The notes under the pieces are model-generated. The model was not told where the DNA came from. It was given only the letters and a program-made list of their open reading frames with translations, and searched no databases. A DNA stretch of 40,194 nt, from positions 1 through 40,194 of the forward strand of contig CALXVS010000013.1 of the NCBI GenBank assembly GCA_944392145.1, given 5' to 3'. The position numbers were made by a program, and so were the translations under genes. Shown piece after piece: positions 1-7,566 of this stretch. How positions within the stretch are numbered: the first letter of the stretch is position 1; every line of letters begins with the position of its first letter. The stretch is from an uncultured Alphaproteobacteria bacterium (GTDB lineage: Bacteria; Pseudomonadota; Alphaproteobacteria; CAAHEQ01; UBA3637).

Positions 1-85
1 TCCGTTTGGACGGCGTTACAAAAAGGAACCTTTATGTTACACTGCTAAGCATCTGTTTATACGTACCATAACGGGGGTTAGTATC
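1..85 (+). repeat. Duplicated 5' leader of prepilin-like gene, copy 1
   Basis: These 85 bases upstream of the first prepilin-like gene recur at 21535-21619 with a single C/T difference near position 66. The left limit is the window edge, so the copy may extend further. It contains an inverted repeat AAAGG-AA-CCTTT (22-33) that could be an operator or a hairpin. The conservation suggests that both genes keep the same promoter and translation signals. No promoter hexamers fit well enough to call. Confidence 0.85.
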
Positions 86-1285
86 ATGAAAAAAGACATA
101 ACGACACAAACGATTTTATCCACAGACACCGGTCGTTCTATGGTAGAGATGTTGGGCACGTTGGCGATTATGGGTGTCTTAAGTATCGGAGGGATAGCAG
201 GATATCGGTATGCGATGGATAAATCCCGCGCGAACGAGACGATAGATGAACTGAACAAACGGGCGTTTGTGTATGCCACACAGGTTTTAAATAACGAGAT
301 ACAGTCCGGAGAACCTTTAAGCAACGGGGAGTTTGGGGACAAGACCGCATTGGGGTATGATGTAGAAGCGAATAAGTCGTATTATCCGGACGAATTTGAA
401 GTAACGTTAAGCAACTATCCGTCAGAGGTATGTCGTGATATTTTAAAAAATTACACAATTCCGTATCAGATTATCGTTTCGGGGAAGGTTTATGATCCGA
501 CCTCGGATAATTATAGCATATGTGGTGAAGATGGCGAGACGGCCCCGGAAACGTTGTTTGTGTATACGGCGGATTTAAATCAAGAAAAGGAAGAAGGTCT
601 AGAGAGAAGCGATACTGTCGGTGTTCGGGTCTGCACACCCGGAGAGGAGTTTGCGGCATATGGCCAATGCTATCCGTGTGACAGCAGTGGAAGCTATCAA
701 ATCGGCAGTCAGTATGAATACGAATTGTGCCGCGCGTGTGGACGCCGGATGGCAGTTAAAAATCGTTGCGTTCCGGGGTGCATGGCGGGACAGGTATATC
801 ATGCCGGTGAAGAGGAATGTTTGAAGCCCGAGTGCGTAACGAACAGTGATTGTGACAGCGGGGAATATTGCAAGTTGGATTCAAGCCAAAACGATTCTTC
901 CTGCACGGAAGCGCCGACCTACGGCACGTGTGAAAGCGCCTCGGACACACAGCCGGAGGATGTTACCGGCGTTGGGAGATACCAAAAGTCCAGCAGCGAA
1001 ATGAACTGGTGGAGTGCACAGAACTACTGTCAGGCCATTGGGGGACGTATGGCTACGGTTGCTGATTTTGGTTGCGGCGATGACTATGTGGGTAAGAATA
1101 CAACGGGGAGTTGTGATTCGGATAATTTTAAGGCCTTCCAGACGGCCTTTGGCACAAGCGATGTTCTTTGGACAAGCGATTCGTATAATGCGTGTTACGC
1201 TTACCTCGTCCTTCTGGACAATGGTGGCGTGATCTACCGCGGTCGCGACCTCAACATCTACGCATTGTGCCGCGTCGGGGATTAG
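86..1285 (+). CDS. Prepilin-like Cys-rich protein with variable C-type-lectin-like C-terminus (copy 1)
   Basis: A 399-residue secreted or surface protein. The N-terminus fits a type IV prepilin: a short polar leader ending in Gly16, then R-S-M-V-E with Glu at +5, then a hydrophobic helix (about 22-44) followed by a charged pilin-like alpha region. The middle (about 185-275) is rich in CxxC pairs, as in small disulfide-bonded repeats. The C-terminus (about 305-399) has a WWSAQNYC...GGRM motif and ends ALCRVGD, which suggests a C-type-lectin-like fold. The nearly identical paralogue is at 21620-22855. The last 39 codons vary between the copies in a way expected of a DGR target. By inference, prepilin peptidase processes the protein and the lectin domain is displayed for binding. 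No pilus assembly genes are in the window. The ligand is unknown. Confidence 0.88.
   Translation: MKKDITTQTILSTDTGRSMVEMLGTLAIMGVLSIGGIAGYRYAMDKSRANETIDELNKRAFVYATQVLNNEIQSGEPLSNGEFGDKTALGYDVEANKSYYPDEFEVTLSNYPSEVCRDILKNYTIPYQIIVSGKVYDPTSDNYSICGEDGETAPETLFVYTADLNQEKEEGLERSDTVGVRVCTPGEEFAAYGQCYPCDSSGSYQIGSQYEYELCRACGRRMAVKNRCVPGCMAGQVYHAGEEECLKPECVTNSDCDSGEYCKLDSSQNDSSCTEAPTYGTCESASDTQPEDVTGVGRYQKSSSEMNWWSAQNYCQAIGGRMATVADFGCGDDYVGKNTTGSCDSDNFKAFQTAFGTSDVLWTSDSYNACYAYLVLLDNGGVIYRGRDLNIYALCRVGD
1172..1279 (+). other. Putative DGR variable region (VR), copy 1
   Basis: This is the C-terminal coding segment, from just after Trp codon 1169-1171 to the codon before GAT-TAG. Aligned without gaps to 22742-22849, it has 27 differences at codon positions 1 and 2, in 19 codons. 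Only two third positions differ (GCA/GCT and GGG/GGA). Changed codons end in C or T except the first (ACA/ATA). The constant GCG-TGT-TAC and TTG-TGC-CGC-GTC blocks frame the variable sites. Every difference can be explained by an A in a template (AAC/AAT codons). The template repeat itself was not found. Confidence 0.72.
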
Positions 1286-1315
1286 AGGCACAAATAAATC
1301 GGGTTCTTTTGCCTT
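1286..1315 (+). repeat. Identical 3' flank after variable region, copy 1
   Basis: The 30 bases directly after the stop codon are identical to 22856-22885, and the two loci diverge completely at the next base. The segment carries AGGCA near its start and TGCCT near its end, a weak stem with a long loop. Conservation just 3' of a variable region fits an IMH-type homing determinant or a hairpin required by DGRs. It could also simply mark the end of the duplicated unit. Confidence 0.7.
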
Positions 1316-1513
1316 ATGACAATTACATCAGATGAATCAGACCGTGAAAAATGTTTAAAATGCACCTCTACCCCATGGTTTTGGAACGGCACATCCTGCT
1401 ATCGGTGCGATTCGGTCGAAACACCCACCGTCACAACTGATGAGGAGGAAGCAAGTTGTAATTCTTGCACCAACCGAGAGGTCAAAAACGGTATCTGTGT
1501 CTTGGTGCAGTAA
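1316..1513 (+). pseudogene. 3' remnant of a Cys-rich surface protein gene
   Basis: An open frame of 65 codons starts at the exact base where the shared prepilin cassette ends. The peptide has repeated CxxC and Cys-Asn-Ser-Cys motifs (KCLKC, CYRC, CNSC) like the middle of the prepilin-like proteins, but lacks their signal, helix and lectin domain. There is no convincing ribosome binding site, since the upstream bases belong to the duplicated flank. It looks like the tail of another Cys-rich paralogue cut by recombination at 1315/1316. A tiny expressed protein cannot be excluded. A strong terminator follows at once, which fits a genuine former gene end. Confidence 0.5.
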
Positions 1514-1520
1514 CACCAAA

Positions 1521-1549
1521 AAAGCCGCTTTGAAACAAAGCGGCTTTTT
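1521..1549 (+). terminator. Rho-independent terminator
   Basis: A perfect 12-bp stem AAAGCCGCTTTG / CAAAGCGGCTTT around an AAA loop is followed by a T-run. It lies 8 bases after the remnant's stop codon. It ends the prepilin or remnant transcript before the oppositely oriented tRNA gene. Confidence 0.9.
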
Positions 1550-1591
1550 CAGATGATAAAAACAAAAAACCAAAATAGGCTTTTGCACGAT

Positions 1592-1667
<76 letters not shown>

Positions 1668-1737
1668 AACCTACAAAAAGTTTATACACTTTTTTTAAGG
1701 GCTTGTCAAGTATCGTTTTTCAAAGTATGATGAAATA

Positions 1738-2394
1738 ATGCAAAAAAAATTTATTTTACCAATTATTTTTCTTTTTACCATTGTTTTTGGTCTTTTCGGA
1801 ACACACATATGGATTGAAAAAACCATAACAAATACTCTTAAAAATTTTCAAAACCGTGAAATTGCACCCGGTATCTTTTTAAATTATCAGAATATACGGC
1901 ATGATTCGTCTTGTCATATTAAAATTTGCCACACACTGGAAAATGTTATACTTTCAGGGAAAAATTTTTCTTTACCGCTCGGAACTGTTTTTATCGCTTT
2001 ACAACCCGTCCCTCCTATAACGATTCACATTAAAAATTCAGCTCTCCTTCATTTAAAAAATGCCTTACAATTAGATGCCGTCTTATCTAAACACATTATT
2101 CATATTAATGATGGGGTATTAAGATTGAATCGCCTTAACGCAACATTTAAAGGCTTAATTGATTCAAAAAACCCGGATCAAACCCGACTAGAAGTACAAA
2201 CCGTCTACCTAAAAGAAACGCTCATCCCTTATTTACCGAAACAAATGCATTTTATGGCCAACTGGCTTTTTAAAGACACCTCTCAAAAACTCCTTATTCA
2301 AATCAAAAATGATTGGATAACACTGAACGATATCCCTCTTTTACCTTGCTCCGCTGTGCCCACCCTATCTTTGGACCCGATTATAACACCTTAA
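1738..2394 (+). CDS. Membrane-anchored hypothetical protein
   Basis: A 218-residue protein that I do not recognise. Residues 4-26 form one hydrophobic segment (signal anchor or uncleaved signal peptide). The rest is a soluble domain rich in beta-prone stretches, probably periplasmic. It carries a Cys pair around residues 59-64 (CHIKIC) that could form a disulfide. The layout recalls alphaproteobacterial AsmA/DUF2125-like envelope proteins, but I see no diagnostic motif. It lies 97 bases upstream of lptE, where leuS commonly sits in alphaproteobacteria, so an envelope role is only contextual. AT-rich codon use matches the neighbours. Confidence 0.75.
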   Translation: MQKKFILPIIFLFTIVFGLFGTHIWIEKTITNTLKNFQNREIAPGIFLNYQNIRHDSSCHIKICHTLENVILSGKNFSLPLGTVFIALQPVPPITIHIKNSALLHLKNALQLDAVLSKHIIHINDGVLRLNRLNATFKGLIDSKNPDQTRLEVQTVYLKETLIPYLPKQMHFMANWLFKDTSQKLLIQIKNDWITLNDIPLLPCSAVPTLSLDPIITP

Positions 2395-2436
2395 AATAAA
2401 GAAGATAGGATGAAACCAAACGTTTTTTCTTGTTTT

Positions 2437-2466
2437 TTGAACTAAAATCGGCTACCCTTATTAAAT
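2437..2466 (+). promoter_or_regulatory. Possible lptE-holA promoter
   Basis: TTGAAC (2437-2442) and TTAAAT (2461-2466) are separated by 18 bases, about 25 bases upstream of the lptE start. The -10 match is moderate. An AAGGAAG ribosome binding site precedes the start codon. Confidence 0.4.
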
Positions 2467-2491
2467 ACTAAATCCGAAAAGGAAGTTCCGA

Positions 2492-2995
2492 ATGATTTTC
2501 AAACCGCTTTTACCACTTTTGTTTCTTGCTTTAACCGCATGTGGTTTCAGTCCATTATATTCCGATTCAGATAACCAATTTGTTTTAACCGAATCGGCCG
2601 CTGTCAAAATAGATCCTATTCCGGATTATTATGGGTATGTCATGATGCAGGTTTTGGAAAACAAACTAAATCCTCAAAAACAAGCTCAACCCACCCGCTA
2701 TGTTTTGGATGTTCATTTGAATGATATTATCTATACCGACCAAATTATACAAGAAAACAATTTTTCCGATCGTAAAAAAATCACGATCAGTGCAACTTAT
2801 CGTTTGTCACGTCTGAAAGACTCACAAACATTGATTCAATCTGCTACGTCCGCCTCGGGTTCTTATAATATTGTCTCAAGTCCTTATGCTACTTTAACAG
2901 ATCAAGAAAAAAACCAAGAGGAATTGTTACAAATCATTGCTGATAATATCGCTTTGCATGTTTTAACATACTTCAAATCTGAAACGACCAAATAA
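2492..2995 (+). CDS. lptE: LPS-assembly lipoprotein LptE
   Basis: A 167-residue lipoprotein with a lipobox (LTAC, Cys17) followed by GFSPLYSD, the usual start of mature LptE. LptE plugs the LptD barrel in the outer membrane and helps place lipopolysaccharide in the outer leaflet. The length is typical. The lptE stop codon directly abuts the holA start, so the two are translationally coupled. The lptE-holA pairing is standard in proteobacteria and supports the call although the mature sequence is divergent. Its presence implies that the organism makes LPS. Confidence 0.88.
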   Translation: MIFKPLLPLLFLALTACGFSPLYSDSDNQFVLTESAAVKIDPIPDYYGYVMMQVLENKLNPQKQAQPTRYVLDVHLNDIIYTDQIIQENNFSDRKKITISATYRLSRLKDSQTLIQSATSASGSYNIVSSPYATLTDQEKNQEELLQIIADNIALHVLTYFKSETTK

Positions 2996-4033
2996 ATGAA
3001 AGTAAAACCTTATCAAATCAATGCCTTATCATCTCAGATTAAATCAAGTTATAAAGCAGCTCTTGTTTTTGGAACTGACCCCAGTGTTATTCAAGATACA
3101 GCTGAACAAATTGCCCGGTATATCGTTCCTTCCTTAAAAGATGACTTTAATGTTATCAAAGTATTTCAATCCCAATTAAAAGAACATCCCTCTTTATTAA
3201 CGGACGAAGGAAATGCTCTTTCCTTTATGGGAGGACGAAAGCTTATTTGGTTAAAAGAGGCAGACACACATGCAACTGAAGCGGTTATGGATTTTACACG
3301 GTTTGTTAAAACAGATTCTTTTTTATTGATAACCACCGGTAATTTAACAAAATCAGCTGCTTTGCGTGTTCAATCCGAGGAAAATCCTCTTATTTTGGCG
3401 GTTGCCTGTTATACAGATGACGAAAAAAACATCAAGAACAATGTGTTAACAACATTAAAAAATAACGGATACACAATTTCCCCCGAAATATTATCCATTC
3501 TTTGCCAGCGAATGAGTGAAAATCGTTTGGCAGTGAAATCTGAACTAAATAAACTCATGACTTATCTGGGTGACCGTAAAACTATTACAAACACCGATAT
3601 TGATGCCGTTATTTCTGTAACCGCTACTGCCAGCATTGATGCCTTATGTCAACAGGCAGCTGGTATCCAATTTGAAAAAACTGATTTTTTATATCGTCAA
3701 TTACTCCAGGCAGGGGAATCCCCCGTGACTTTAATCCGCTATTTAATAGCTTACTTTAACAACTTACTTTTAGGTATTCATCTTATTCAAAAAAAAGTAC
3801 CTCTTGAAACTATTTTTAAAAAGATTTTAAAGCCCAATCAATTCAACCAAAAAGAAGCTTTGGCCCGTCAACTGCACTATTGGGACATGGCAACACTGAT
3901 AAAAATAACAGATTTGCTTTTTGAAACAGAAAAACAAATGAAAACATCCGGTTTAAACCCGGAATTAATGTTGCACAGAACATTAACTCTTGTGAATTCT
4001 GCAGCCAAAAAGCAACATGCTAAATATTTATAA
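2996..4033 (+). CDS. holA: DNA polymerase III delta subunit
   Basis: A 345-residue HolA-type clamp-loader subunit. It opens the beta clamp for loading onto primed DNA. The N-terminal half shows the degenerate AAA+ fold (AALVFGTDPSVIQDTAEQI, then FMGGRKLIWLKEAD), and the C-terminal helical collar contains a DALCQQAAG-type segment near residue 213. Its length fits the family. It abuts lptE (TAA then ATG) and ends 9 bases from the convergent parB stop codon. Confidence 0.9.
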   Translation: MKVKPYQINALSSQIKSSYKAALVFGTDPSVIQDTAEQIARYIVPSLKDDFNVIKVFQSQLKEHPSLLTDEGNALSFMGGRKLIWLKEADTHATEAVMDFTRFVKTDSFLLITTGNLTKSAALRVQSEENPLILAVACYTDDEKNIKNNVLTTLKNNGYTISPEILSILCQRMSENRLAVKSELNKLMTYLGDRKTITNTDIDAVISVTATASIDALCQQAAGIQFEKTDFLYRQLLQAGESPVTLIRYLIAYFNNLLLGIHLIQKKVPLETIFKKILKPNQFNQKEALARQLHYWDMATLIKITDLLFETEKQMKTSGLNPELMLHRTLTLVNSAAKKQHAKYL

Positions 4034-4042
4034 CAGCACTTT

Positions 4043-4918
4043 TTATTTTTGCATTAAACGTTGTAATACAATATCCAATTGATCTAAACTATGACAGGAA
4101 ATCATCACCTTTCCTCCTTGTCGTCCCCAATTAATTGTTACATCAGCATTTAAAATTCGGCTTAATTCCTTTTCTAATGTCACAATATCACTATCTTTTT
4201 TTATTATCGGTTCTTTTTGAACAGATTTTTTTGGATTCTTGGCTGCAGCAACCAATTTTTCAGTTTGGCGCACATTCAGCCCCTTTTTTACAATCATATC
4301 TGCTAAATTTTCACAATCCGGTGCTCCTAAAAGAGCCCGTGCGTGCCCAATCGTCAAGTCTTTGCGTAAAACGTACCGTTTAATATTATCAGGCAATTCC
4401 AATAACCGGGTCATATTCGCAATATGTGAACGGCTTTTACCGACAACTTTTGATAATTCCTCCTGCGTATAGGAAAATTCTTCCATTAATCGCTCATATG
4501 CTTGCGCTTCCTCAAAAGGATTTAAATCTTCACGCTGTAAGTTTTCAATTAAAGCAACTTCTAGTGTTGTTTTATCGTCAAAATCCCTGATCAAAACAGG
4601 AACTTCGGTTAATCCCGCTTTTTGCGCCGCCCGGTAGCGCCGTTCACCGGCAATAATTTCATACAATCCCTCTTTTTTAGGATACGGTCGCACCAAAAGA
4701 GGTTGCAATACCCCCTTTTCACGAATAGAACTTGCTAATTCTTCCAATGCCGATTCATTAAATTCTCGTCGAGGCTGAAACCCACCGGGAATAAGGATAT
4801 TTATTTTAATCGGCACAACCCGAGCATCCGATGTATTTGTCGGGGACGTCATAAGATCCATATCATCCCCCATCAACGCACTTAACCCTTTTCCTAATCC
4901 GATTTTTGGCTTATTCAT
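4043..4918 (-). CDS. parB: Chromosome partitioning protein ParB
   Basis: A 291-residue chromosomal ParB (Spo0J family). It binds parS and spreads as a CTP-dependent sliding clamp to segregate origins together with ParA. It shows the N-terminal GLGKGLSALMG motif (ParA-interacting), the ParB/Srx CTP-binding domain with GERRYRA (about residues 92-98), an HTH in the YTQEELSKVVGKSRSHIA region, and a C-terminal dimerisation segment. The start overlaps the parA stop by 8 bases, which shows operon structure. A parS-like site lies upstream within the same operon. Confidence 0.97.
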   Translation of the reverse strand: MNKPKIGLGKGLSALMGDDMDLMTSPTNTSDARVVPIKINILIPGGFQPRREFNESALEELASSIREKGVLQPLLVRPYPKKEGLYEIIAGERRYRAAQKAGLTEVPVLIRDFDDKTTLEVALIENLQREDLNPFEEAQAYERLMEEFSYTQEELSKVVGKSRSHIANMTRLLELPDNIKRYVLRKDLTIGHARALLGAPDCENLADMIVKKGLNVRQTEKLVAAAKNPKKSVQKEPIIKKDSDIVTLEKELSRILNADVTINWGRQGGKVMISCHSLDQLDIVLQRLMQK

Positions 4919-5693
4919 GATTCATTTCCTTTTCTCGTGTTAAAATTTCGCCGGCCAAACGCACATAGCTTTGGGCCCCGACACTTCTAAAATCATATAA
5001 CATGACTGGTTTACCATGCGAAGGTGCTTCCGGCACACGCACGTTTCTTGGAATAAGTGTTTCGTATACCCGTTCCCCAAAAAAATTACGAACATCCCGC
5101 ACAACCGACTTTGATAAATTAGAACGCCCATCAAACATCGTCATCACAATACCATGAATTTCCAATTGCGGGTTAAAATGCTTTTTAATTTTCTCAATTG
5201 TTTTAACCAAATCAGCAACTCCTTCCAACGCTAAATATTCACACTGAACAGGAATAATAACACAATTCGACGCCACCAACGCATTCATGGTCAATAACCC
5301 AACCGCCGGCGGACAATCAATAAAAATATAATCAAATGCTTCGGCGTTTTCTAATGCATTTTTTAAAAAGAATTGCGGTTTTTCTACACCGGCCAATTCA
5401 ATATCAACACCCAATAACTCCTGTGATGAGGGTAATACATATAAATAAGGTATTTCTGTTTCTAAAACACTGTCTTTAAGACGATCCAAACCGGACAGGA
5501 CACTATAAGAGTTTCTGCGTCCGTATCCCCGTTTCAACCCAACGCTAACTGTTGCGTTTCCTTGCGGATCTAAGTCAATAATCAAAACCCGCTTCCGAAG
5601 AGCTGCTAACGCGGTTGCAACATTAACAGTTGTTGTTGTTTTACCAACCCCTCCTTTTTGATTTGAAACTGAAAAAATACGTGTCTTTTTCAT
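4911..5693 (-). CDS. parA: Chromosome partitioning ATPase ParA
   Basis: A 260-residue ParA/Soj ATPase that drives origin segregation with ParB. The deviant Walker A motif is at residues 11-18 (KGGVGKTT), Walker A' contains DLDPQGNA, and Walker B is FIDCPP. There is no N-terminal HTH, so this is the chromosomal type, not the long plasmid type. It overlaps rsmG by 4 bases (ATGA) and parB by 8 bases. Confidence 0.97.
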   Translation of the reverse strand: MKKTRIFSVSNQKGGVGKTTTTVNVATALAALRKRVLIIDLDPQGNATVSVGLKRGYGRRNSYSVLSGLDRLKDSVLETEIPYLYVLPSSQELLGVDIELAGVEKPQFFLKNALENAEAFDYIFIDCPPAVGLLTMNALVASNCVIIPVQCEYLALEGVADLVKTIEKIKKHFNPQLEIHGIVMTMFDGRSNLSKSVVRDVRNFFGERVYETLIPRNVRVPEAPSHGKPVMLYDFRSVGAQSYVRLAGEILTREKEMNHE

Positions 5694-6319
5694 TCTTTCT
5701 TTTTCTCCCGTAATTCTACAATAACACCCTGCTGATTTGTTTGACTGGGATGCCTGATAACATCATATTCTTTTTTTATCTGCTCTATTTCTGTTTCAGC
5801 CGTTGAGCCTTTTAAAAACAAGCATTTTGTGACTGGTGTTCTGAGTTTTACTGACAATCTCAGCAAAGTCTGTATATCCGCCAGTGCTCGTGCGGTTATA
5901 ACCGTTGCTGAAAGTCCTTCTATTTTTTCAATCCGAGCATTAATAACACGCGTTTTTTGCAATTTCAGAACACGAATAACCTCGGTTAAAAAAATGCTTT
6001 TACGTGTGTCACTCTCAATTAAAACAACTTGGTCAAAACATCCTTTTAAAAAAGTATTACACAAGGCCAGAACAATTCCGGGAAAACCGGCACCACTTCC
6101 TAAATCAATCAAAAGACCTTTTTCTTTTTTAATAAAGGGCCAAAGTTGCGCTGAATCACATATATGCCTTTTCCAAATATCATCTTGTGTTGTTGATGAA
6201 ATTAAGTTAATGGCTTTTTGCCATTGCTTAATTAAATCTTCATATTGCTGTAACAGCGGTTCTAACGGTTTTAGAAACGTAAAGAAGGGGTTATCTGTTT
6301 TATCAATAAAATGTTTCAT
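5690..6319 (-). CDS. rsmG: 16S rRNA m7G527 methyltransferase RsmG (GidB)
   Basis: A SAM-dependent methyltransferase that modifies G527 of 16S rRNA. The fold is marked by LIDLGSGAGFPGIVLAL (motif I), VLIESD, and TARALADI. I chose the ATG at 6317-6319 (209 residues, the family's normal length). The frame stays open upstream to a TTG at 6353-6355 that lacks a ribosome binding site. The chosen start codon lies inside a parS-like palindrome. The rsmG-parA-parB order is typical near bacterial origins, but mnmG (gidA) is not next to it here. Confidence 0.92.
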   Translation of the reverse strand: MKHFIDKTDNPFFTFLKPLEPLLQQYEDLIKQWQKAINLISSTTQDDIWKRHICDSAQLWPFIKKEKGLLIDLGSGAGFPGIVLALCNTFLKGCFDQVVLIESDTRKSIFLTEVIRVLKLQKTRVINARIEKIEGLSATVITARALADIQTLLRLSVKLRTPVTKCLFLKGSTAETEIEQIKKEYDVIRHPSQTNQQGVIVELREKKKE

Positions 6320-6327
6320 GTGAAACA
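6312..6327. promoter_or_regulatory. parS-like ParB binding site
   Basis: The 16-mer TGTTTCATGTGAAACA matches the consensus parS palindrome TGTTTCACGTGAAACA at 15 of 16 positions; the change is in the centre. It overlaps the rsmG start codon, upstream of parA and parB on the same transcript. In many bacteria parS sites cluster in and around this operon near oriC, so this is probably a real nucleation site. Confidence 0.82.
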
Positions 6328-6432
6328 ATGTATTTTCTTTTTGTTTTTTTTGCAAGAACTTTTTTTTAAAAAGAAAAAATTTTAAAATTTAATCTTATTT
6401 TTCAATAACATAAATAAAAAAGTAATAAAAAA

Positions 6433-7131
6433 TTATAAATCAATTTGCCACAAGTTATTTTTAATTTGCGCAACAAAAGCTTTATGACGCTTTAATTCCT
6501 CTTCTGAGACAGGAAAAAAGCGCTCCGGACGTGCTTGACAAGCAGGTTTCACTGGTACAATTCCAAAAGGTGAATCTGAAACGGTATCAACCTTTTTCTC
6601 AAGAACAAGACCAGGTTCACGCCCCCCCAATAATTCTAAATAAACCTCAGCCAACAATTCCGAGTCCAATAAAGCACCATGAACGGTTCGCGCCGAATTA
6701 TCAACACCAAAGCGTTTGCACAATTCATTCAAGTTAACACGAGCTCCGGGAAATTTTTTCTTTGCAATCAATAAAGTATCAATAACACGATCAGACGATA
6801 GCGGTTGTTTTCCAATCCATCCCAATTCTGCATTCAAAAATTTCATATCAAAGGAAGCATTATGCGCCACAAGACTAGAATCAGAGCCGATAAAAGCCAA
6901 AAATTCATCGGCAATTTCAGAAAATTTCGGCTTGTCAGACAAAAATTGTTCTGTTAAACCGTGCACAGCTATCACTTCCTCGCTCATAGAGCGCTCGGGA
7001 TTTAAATATTGATGATAAACACGCCCCGTCGGAACATGATTAACTAATTCAACACAACCAATTTCAACAATCCGATCCCCATTAGCCGGATCCAATCCTG
7101 TTGTTTCTGTATCAAAAACTATTTCCCGCAT
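6433..7131 (-). CDS. dnaQ: DNA polymerase III epsilon subunit (3'-5' exonuclease)
   Basis: A 232-residue DEDDh proofreading exonuclease of the replicative polymerase. ExoI is VFDTETTGLDP (near residue 4), ExoII includes VAHNASFDMKFLN, and ExoIII has HGALLDSELLAEVYLEL. The C-terminal tail would bind the alpha subunit. The start is set at the ATG at 7129-7131 because AAAGGA lies 6 bases upstream of it; the frame continues 17 codons further without a better site. It lies 113 bases upstream of rsmG, with no gene between. Confidence 0.94.
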   Translation of the reverse strand: MREIVFDTETTGLDPANGDRIVEIGCVELVNHVPTGRVYHQYLNPERSMSEEVIAVHGLTEQFLSDKPKFSEIADEFLAFIGSDSSLVAHNASFDMKFLNAELGWIGKQPLSSDRVIDTLLIAKKKFPGARVNLNELCKRFGVDNSARTVHGALLDSELLAEVYLELLGGREPGLVLEKKVDTVSDSPFGIVPVKPACQARPERFFPVSEEELKRHKAFVAQIKNNLWQIDL

Positions 7132-7566
7132 AAACATTCCTTTTGTTATAAACATCATACGATATATTCTATCATGCGTCAAGATACTTGTTCATAACTT
7201 TTTATAACGGGTATAACTTTTATAAAAATCATTTTATATACGGTGCACAAAAAAACGATACCCAATCATACGCTCTTTTTTTAACACACTTAAAAGCAGA
7301 ACAGATACACCAAAAAAGAAATGTATCCCTCATATAAAAACGAAAAAACAACGAGTCGGGAACAGATGATATTCCTGTCAAGAAAATTAAAAAAAAGTTA
7401 TGCACGAAATACACACCCACATACTAATATTATTTATTTTTTTTGAAATAAAAAAAGGCTATGTGCATAACGTTTTGCGAGATTTTTTTTCAAAAAAAAA
7501 GATTGTTGTTGCCTTAAAAACGTGCTATGATGCCTTTCAAGTTTTTAAGGTAAGTTAAGGAGAACC
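7132..7566. other. AT-rich intergenic region between divergent dnaQ and cysS
   Basis: About 435 bases separate the divergent dnaQ and cysS starts. I see no conserved RNA or convincing gene. A 63-codon minus-strand frame (7229-7420) has no ribosome binding site and biased low-complexity content. A cysS promoter lies at its right end. The rest is runs of A and T. Confidence 0.6.
7503..7531 (+). promoter_or_regulatory. Likely cysS promoter
   Basis: TTGTTG (7503-7508) and TATGAT (7526-7531) are 17 bases apart, about 35 bases upstream of the cysS start. AAGGAG precedes the ATG. Confidence 0.6.

Noticed and set aside
5829-6323. 164-codon plus-strand frame opposite rsmG
   Set aside because: It is a shadow of rsmG; the rsmG motifs on the minus strand are unequivocal.
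7229-7420. 63-codon minus-strand frame between dnaQ and cysS
   Set aside because: No ribosome binding site, Phe-rich low-complexity peptide, AT-rich spacer.
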